Positions 13,602-15,643 of a stretch of 15,643 bases of DNA are shown here, one piece after another. Source of the stretch: an uncultured Muribaculaceae bacterium (lineage in GTDB: Bacteria > Bacteroidota > Bacteroidia > Bacteroidales > Muribaculaceae); contig CAJTRT010000048.1 of assembly GCA_910579105.1 (NCBI GenBank), positions 1 to 15,643 on the forward strand, read 5' to 3'. The translations under genes and the position numbers were made by a program. The notes under the pieces were generated by a model. That model searched no databases. It was not told the DNA's origin and worked only from the letters and a program-made list of their open reading frames with translations. Within the stretch, counting starts at the first letter, position 1; each line of letters begins with the position of its first letter.

Positions 13602-15643
13602 TTAGTCCTCAATCGCAGCCTGGGCTGCGGCCACGCGGGCGATGGGCACGCGGTAGGGGGAGCAGGAGACGTAGTTCATGCCAAGCTTGGCGCAGAACTT
13701 CACGGAGGAGGGCTCGCCGCCGTGCTCGCCGCAGATGCCCACCTTGAGGTCGGACCGTGTCGCACGTCCTTTCTTGACACCCATCTCTACGAGCTGGCCC
13801 ACGCCTTCCTGGTCAAGGACTTCGAAGGGATCGGTCTTGATGACGCCGTGTTCCTTATAGTATTTGAGGAACTTGGGAGCGTCGTCGCGCGAGAAACCGA
13901 ATGTCATCTGGGTGAGGTCGTTGGTGCCGAACGAGAAGAACTCGGCGACTTCGGCGATCTGGTTGGCGATGAGGGCGGCGCGCGGAACCTCGATCATGGT
14001 GCCTACGAGGTAGGGGAGCGACTTGCCCTGTTCCTCGAACACCTTGGCTGCGGTGGTGTTGATCACGTCGGCCTGGTTCTGGATCTCTTTCAGAGAGCCT
14101 ACGAGGGGGATCATGATCTCGGGCTTCACGTCGATGCCGCGAGCCTTGACCGCGAGAGCGGCCTCGATGATGGCGCGTGTCTGCATCTCGGTGATTTCGG
14201 GATAGGTGATGCCGAGACGGCAGCCGCGGTGGCCGAGCATGGGGTTGAATTCCTCGAGAGCGTCAACCTTGGCCTTTACTTCGGCGAGGGTTATGCCCAT
14301 CTCGTCGGCCAGCTCTTTCTGAGTGGCGGTCTGGTGAGGCACGAACTCGTGCAGAGGGGGGTCGAGCAGGCGGATGGTGACTCCGTAGCCGTCCATTGCC
14401 TCGAAGATGCCCTCGAAGTCGCCGCGCTGCATGGGGAGGAGCTTGGCGAGGGCGTGGCGGCGTCCTTCGACGTCGGAGGCGAGAATCATCTCGCGGACGG
14501 CCTTGATGCGGTCGCCTTCGAAGAACATGTGCTCCGTGCGGCAGAGACCGATGCCCTGCGCGCCGAAGTTGCGGGCCTGGCGGGCGTCGCGGGGGGTGTC
14601 GGCGTTGGTGCGCACGAGTGTCTTGGTGAACTTGGCCGCGAGGTTCATGATCGCGCCGAAGTCGCCGTCGAGCTCGGGCTCGACGGTGGGAACCTGGCCG
14701 TCGTAAACGTCGCCGGTGGAACCGTTGAGAGAAATCCAGTCCCCTTCCTTGTAGGTCTTGCCGCCCATTTCGACGGTGCGGGCCTCGTAGTCGACCTTGA
14801 TTTCGCCGGCGCCGGAAACGCAGCACTTGCCCATACCGCGGGCAACCACGGCGGCGTGGCTGGTCATACCGCCGCGCATAGTGAGGATGCCCTGGGCCAC
14901 GGCCATGCCGCGGAGGTCCTCAGGGGAGGTCTCGATTCGGACGAGGACGACTTTCTTTTTCTTCTCGGCCCAGTTCTCGGCATCGTCGGCGAAGAACACG
15001 ATCTGGCCGGTGGCGGCACCCGGGGATGCGGGGAGTCCCTTTGCCATTACGCTGGCGCGTTTGAGGGCGGCCTTGTCGAAGACGGGGTGGAGCAGCTCGT
15101 CGAGCTTCTGCGGCTCCATGCGGAGCAGGGCGGTCTTTTCGTCGATCTCGCCGGCGCGGAGGAGGTCCATGGCGATTTTCACCATGGCGGCGCCGGTGCG
15201 TTTTCCGTTACGGGTCTGGAGCATCCAGAGCTTGCCGTCCTGGATGGTGAACTCCATGTCCTGCATGTCCTTGTAGTGGTCTTCGAGCTTGTGGGCGATA
15301 GCGATGAGCTCCGCGGCGCAGACAGGCATGGACTCTTCGAGAGAGGGATATTTCGCGGCGCGGTCCTCTTCGGAGATGCCCTGGAGGGCTGCCCAGCGGC
15401 GCGAACCCTCGACGGTTATCTGCTGGGGTGTGCGTATGCCGGCTACCACGTCCTCGCCCTGGGCGTTGATGAGGTATTCGCCGTTGAATATGTTCTCGCC
15501 GGTGGCGGCGTCGCGGGAGAAGGCTACGCCGGTGGCGGAGTTGTTACCCATGTTGCCGTAGACCATGGCCTGCACGTTCACCGCGGTACCCCATTCCTCG
15601 GGAATCTGGTTCATACGGCGGTAGAGGATGGCGCGCTCGTTCA
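13602..15643 (-). CDS. ppdK: Pyruvate, phosphate dikinase, C-terminal part (5' end outside window)
   Basis: Interconverts pyruvate, ATP and phosphate with PEP, AMP and pyrophosphate. About 679 residues are visible; the family has about 900, so roughly the first 230, most of the ATP-grasp N terminus, lie beyond the right edge. The frame stays open to the edge (the codons before Met at 15614 read NERAILYRR, matching the family), so 15614 is not the start. Visible parts: the end of the nucleotide domain (GTAVNVQAMVYGNMGNNSAT), the swivelling phosphohistidine loop GGMTSHAAVVARGMG with its regulatory Thr, and the PEP/pyruvate TIM barrel ending in CGEHGGEPSS and the catalytic Cys motif YVSCSPYRVPIARVAAAQA. 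In anaerobic Bacteroidales it works at the PEP-pyruvate node. It ends in its own terminator. Confidence 0.97.
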   Translation of the reverse strand, partial: NERAILYRRMNQIPEEWGTAVNVQAMVYGNMGNNSATGVAFSRDAATGENIFNGEYLINAQGEDVVAGIRTPQQITVEGSRRWAALQGISEEDRAAKYPSLEESMPVCAAELIAIAHKLEDHYKDMQDMEFTIQDGKLWMLQTRNGKRTGAAMVKIAMDLLRAGEIDEKTALLRMEPQKLDELLHPVFDKAALKRASVMAKGLPASPGAATGQIVFFADDAENWAEKKKKVVLVRIETSPEDLRGMAVAQGILTMRGGMTSHAAVVARGMGKCCVSGAGEIKVDYEARTVEMGGKTYKEGDWISLNGSTGDVYDGQVPTVEPELDGDFGAIMNLAAKFTKTLVRTNADTPRDARQARNFGAQGIGLCRTEHMFFEGDRIKAVREMILASDVEGRRHALAKLLPMQRGDFEGIFEAMDGYGVTIRLLDPPLHEFVPHQTATQKELADEMGITLAEVKAKVDALEEFNPMLGHRGCRLGITYPEITEMQTRAIIEAALAVKARGIDVKPEIMIPLVGSLKEIQNQADVINTTAAKVFEEQGKSLPYLVGTMIEVPRAALIANQIAEVAEFFSFGTNDLTQMTFGFSRDDAPKFLKYYKEHGVIKTDPFEVLDQEGVGQLVEMGVKKGRATRSDLKVGICGEHGGEPSSVKFCAKLGMNYVSCSPYRVPIARVAAAQAAIED

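Noticed and set aside
1..15643. Search for a novel defence, mobile or secretion system
   Set aside because: All large frames are core housekeeping genes; there are no recombinases, toxin-antitoxin pairs, repeats arrays or composition breaks apart from the G-rich left edge.

Overview
The window looks like a chromosomal housekeeping segment of a GC-rich Bacteroidales bacterium, probably Muribaculaceae or a close relative; the family level is an inference. Three things support this. The block trigger factor, ClpP, ClpX, RecQ on one strand is a gene order I know from Bacteroidota. Several gene starts are preceded by the Bacteroidota sigma promoter, TTTG, 19-21 bases, then TAnnTTTG. The protein variants (VGY in place of IGF in ClpX, a diverged trigger factor middle domain, an aspartokinase next to FtsE) also fit that phylum. 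I see no phage, insertion sequence, CRISPR array, tRNA or rRNA.

Layout. Positions 1-245 hold no convincing gene: an extremely G-rich tract with a textbook G-quadruplex pattern lies just upstream of a strong promoter (138-169). A plus-strand group follows: a DUF695 protein (246-698), the 16S rRNA methyltransferase RsmG (775-1404) and a metallo-beta-lactamase-fold hydrolase (1456-2097) whose start codon lies in a 19-base tandem duplication. These genes converge on a minus-strand block. Read in its own direction the block is trigger factor (9282 to 7909), terminator, promoter, ClpP (7730), ClpX (6997), RecQ (5686 to 3506), terminator, and a type II NADH dehydrogenase (3409 to 2105).

A 288-base divergent intergenic region (9283-9570) separates trigger factor from ftsE. 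It carries a promoter for each side and a hairpin-rich trigger factor leader. On the plus strand ftsE and the aspartokinase lysC overlap by four bases, followed by a DUF389 membrane protein and a small two-helix membrane protein. The right end is minus strand: a second small membrane protein and the C-terminal three quarters of pyruvate phosphate dikinase, which runs off the window.

Functionally the window joins protein quality control (trigger factor, ClpXP), genome maintenance (RecQ), ribosome modification (RsmG), the respiratory chain (NDH-2), the PEP/pyruvate node (PPDK), and the start of the lysine/diaminopimelate branch (LysC) coupled to a cell-division ATPase (FtsE). I found no undescribed multi-gene system. 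The points worth a second look are regulatory: the G-quadruplex tract, the duplicated start codon, the trigger factor leader, and hairpins placed unusually close to gene starts.
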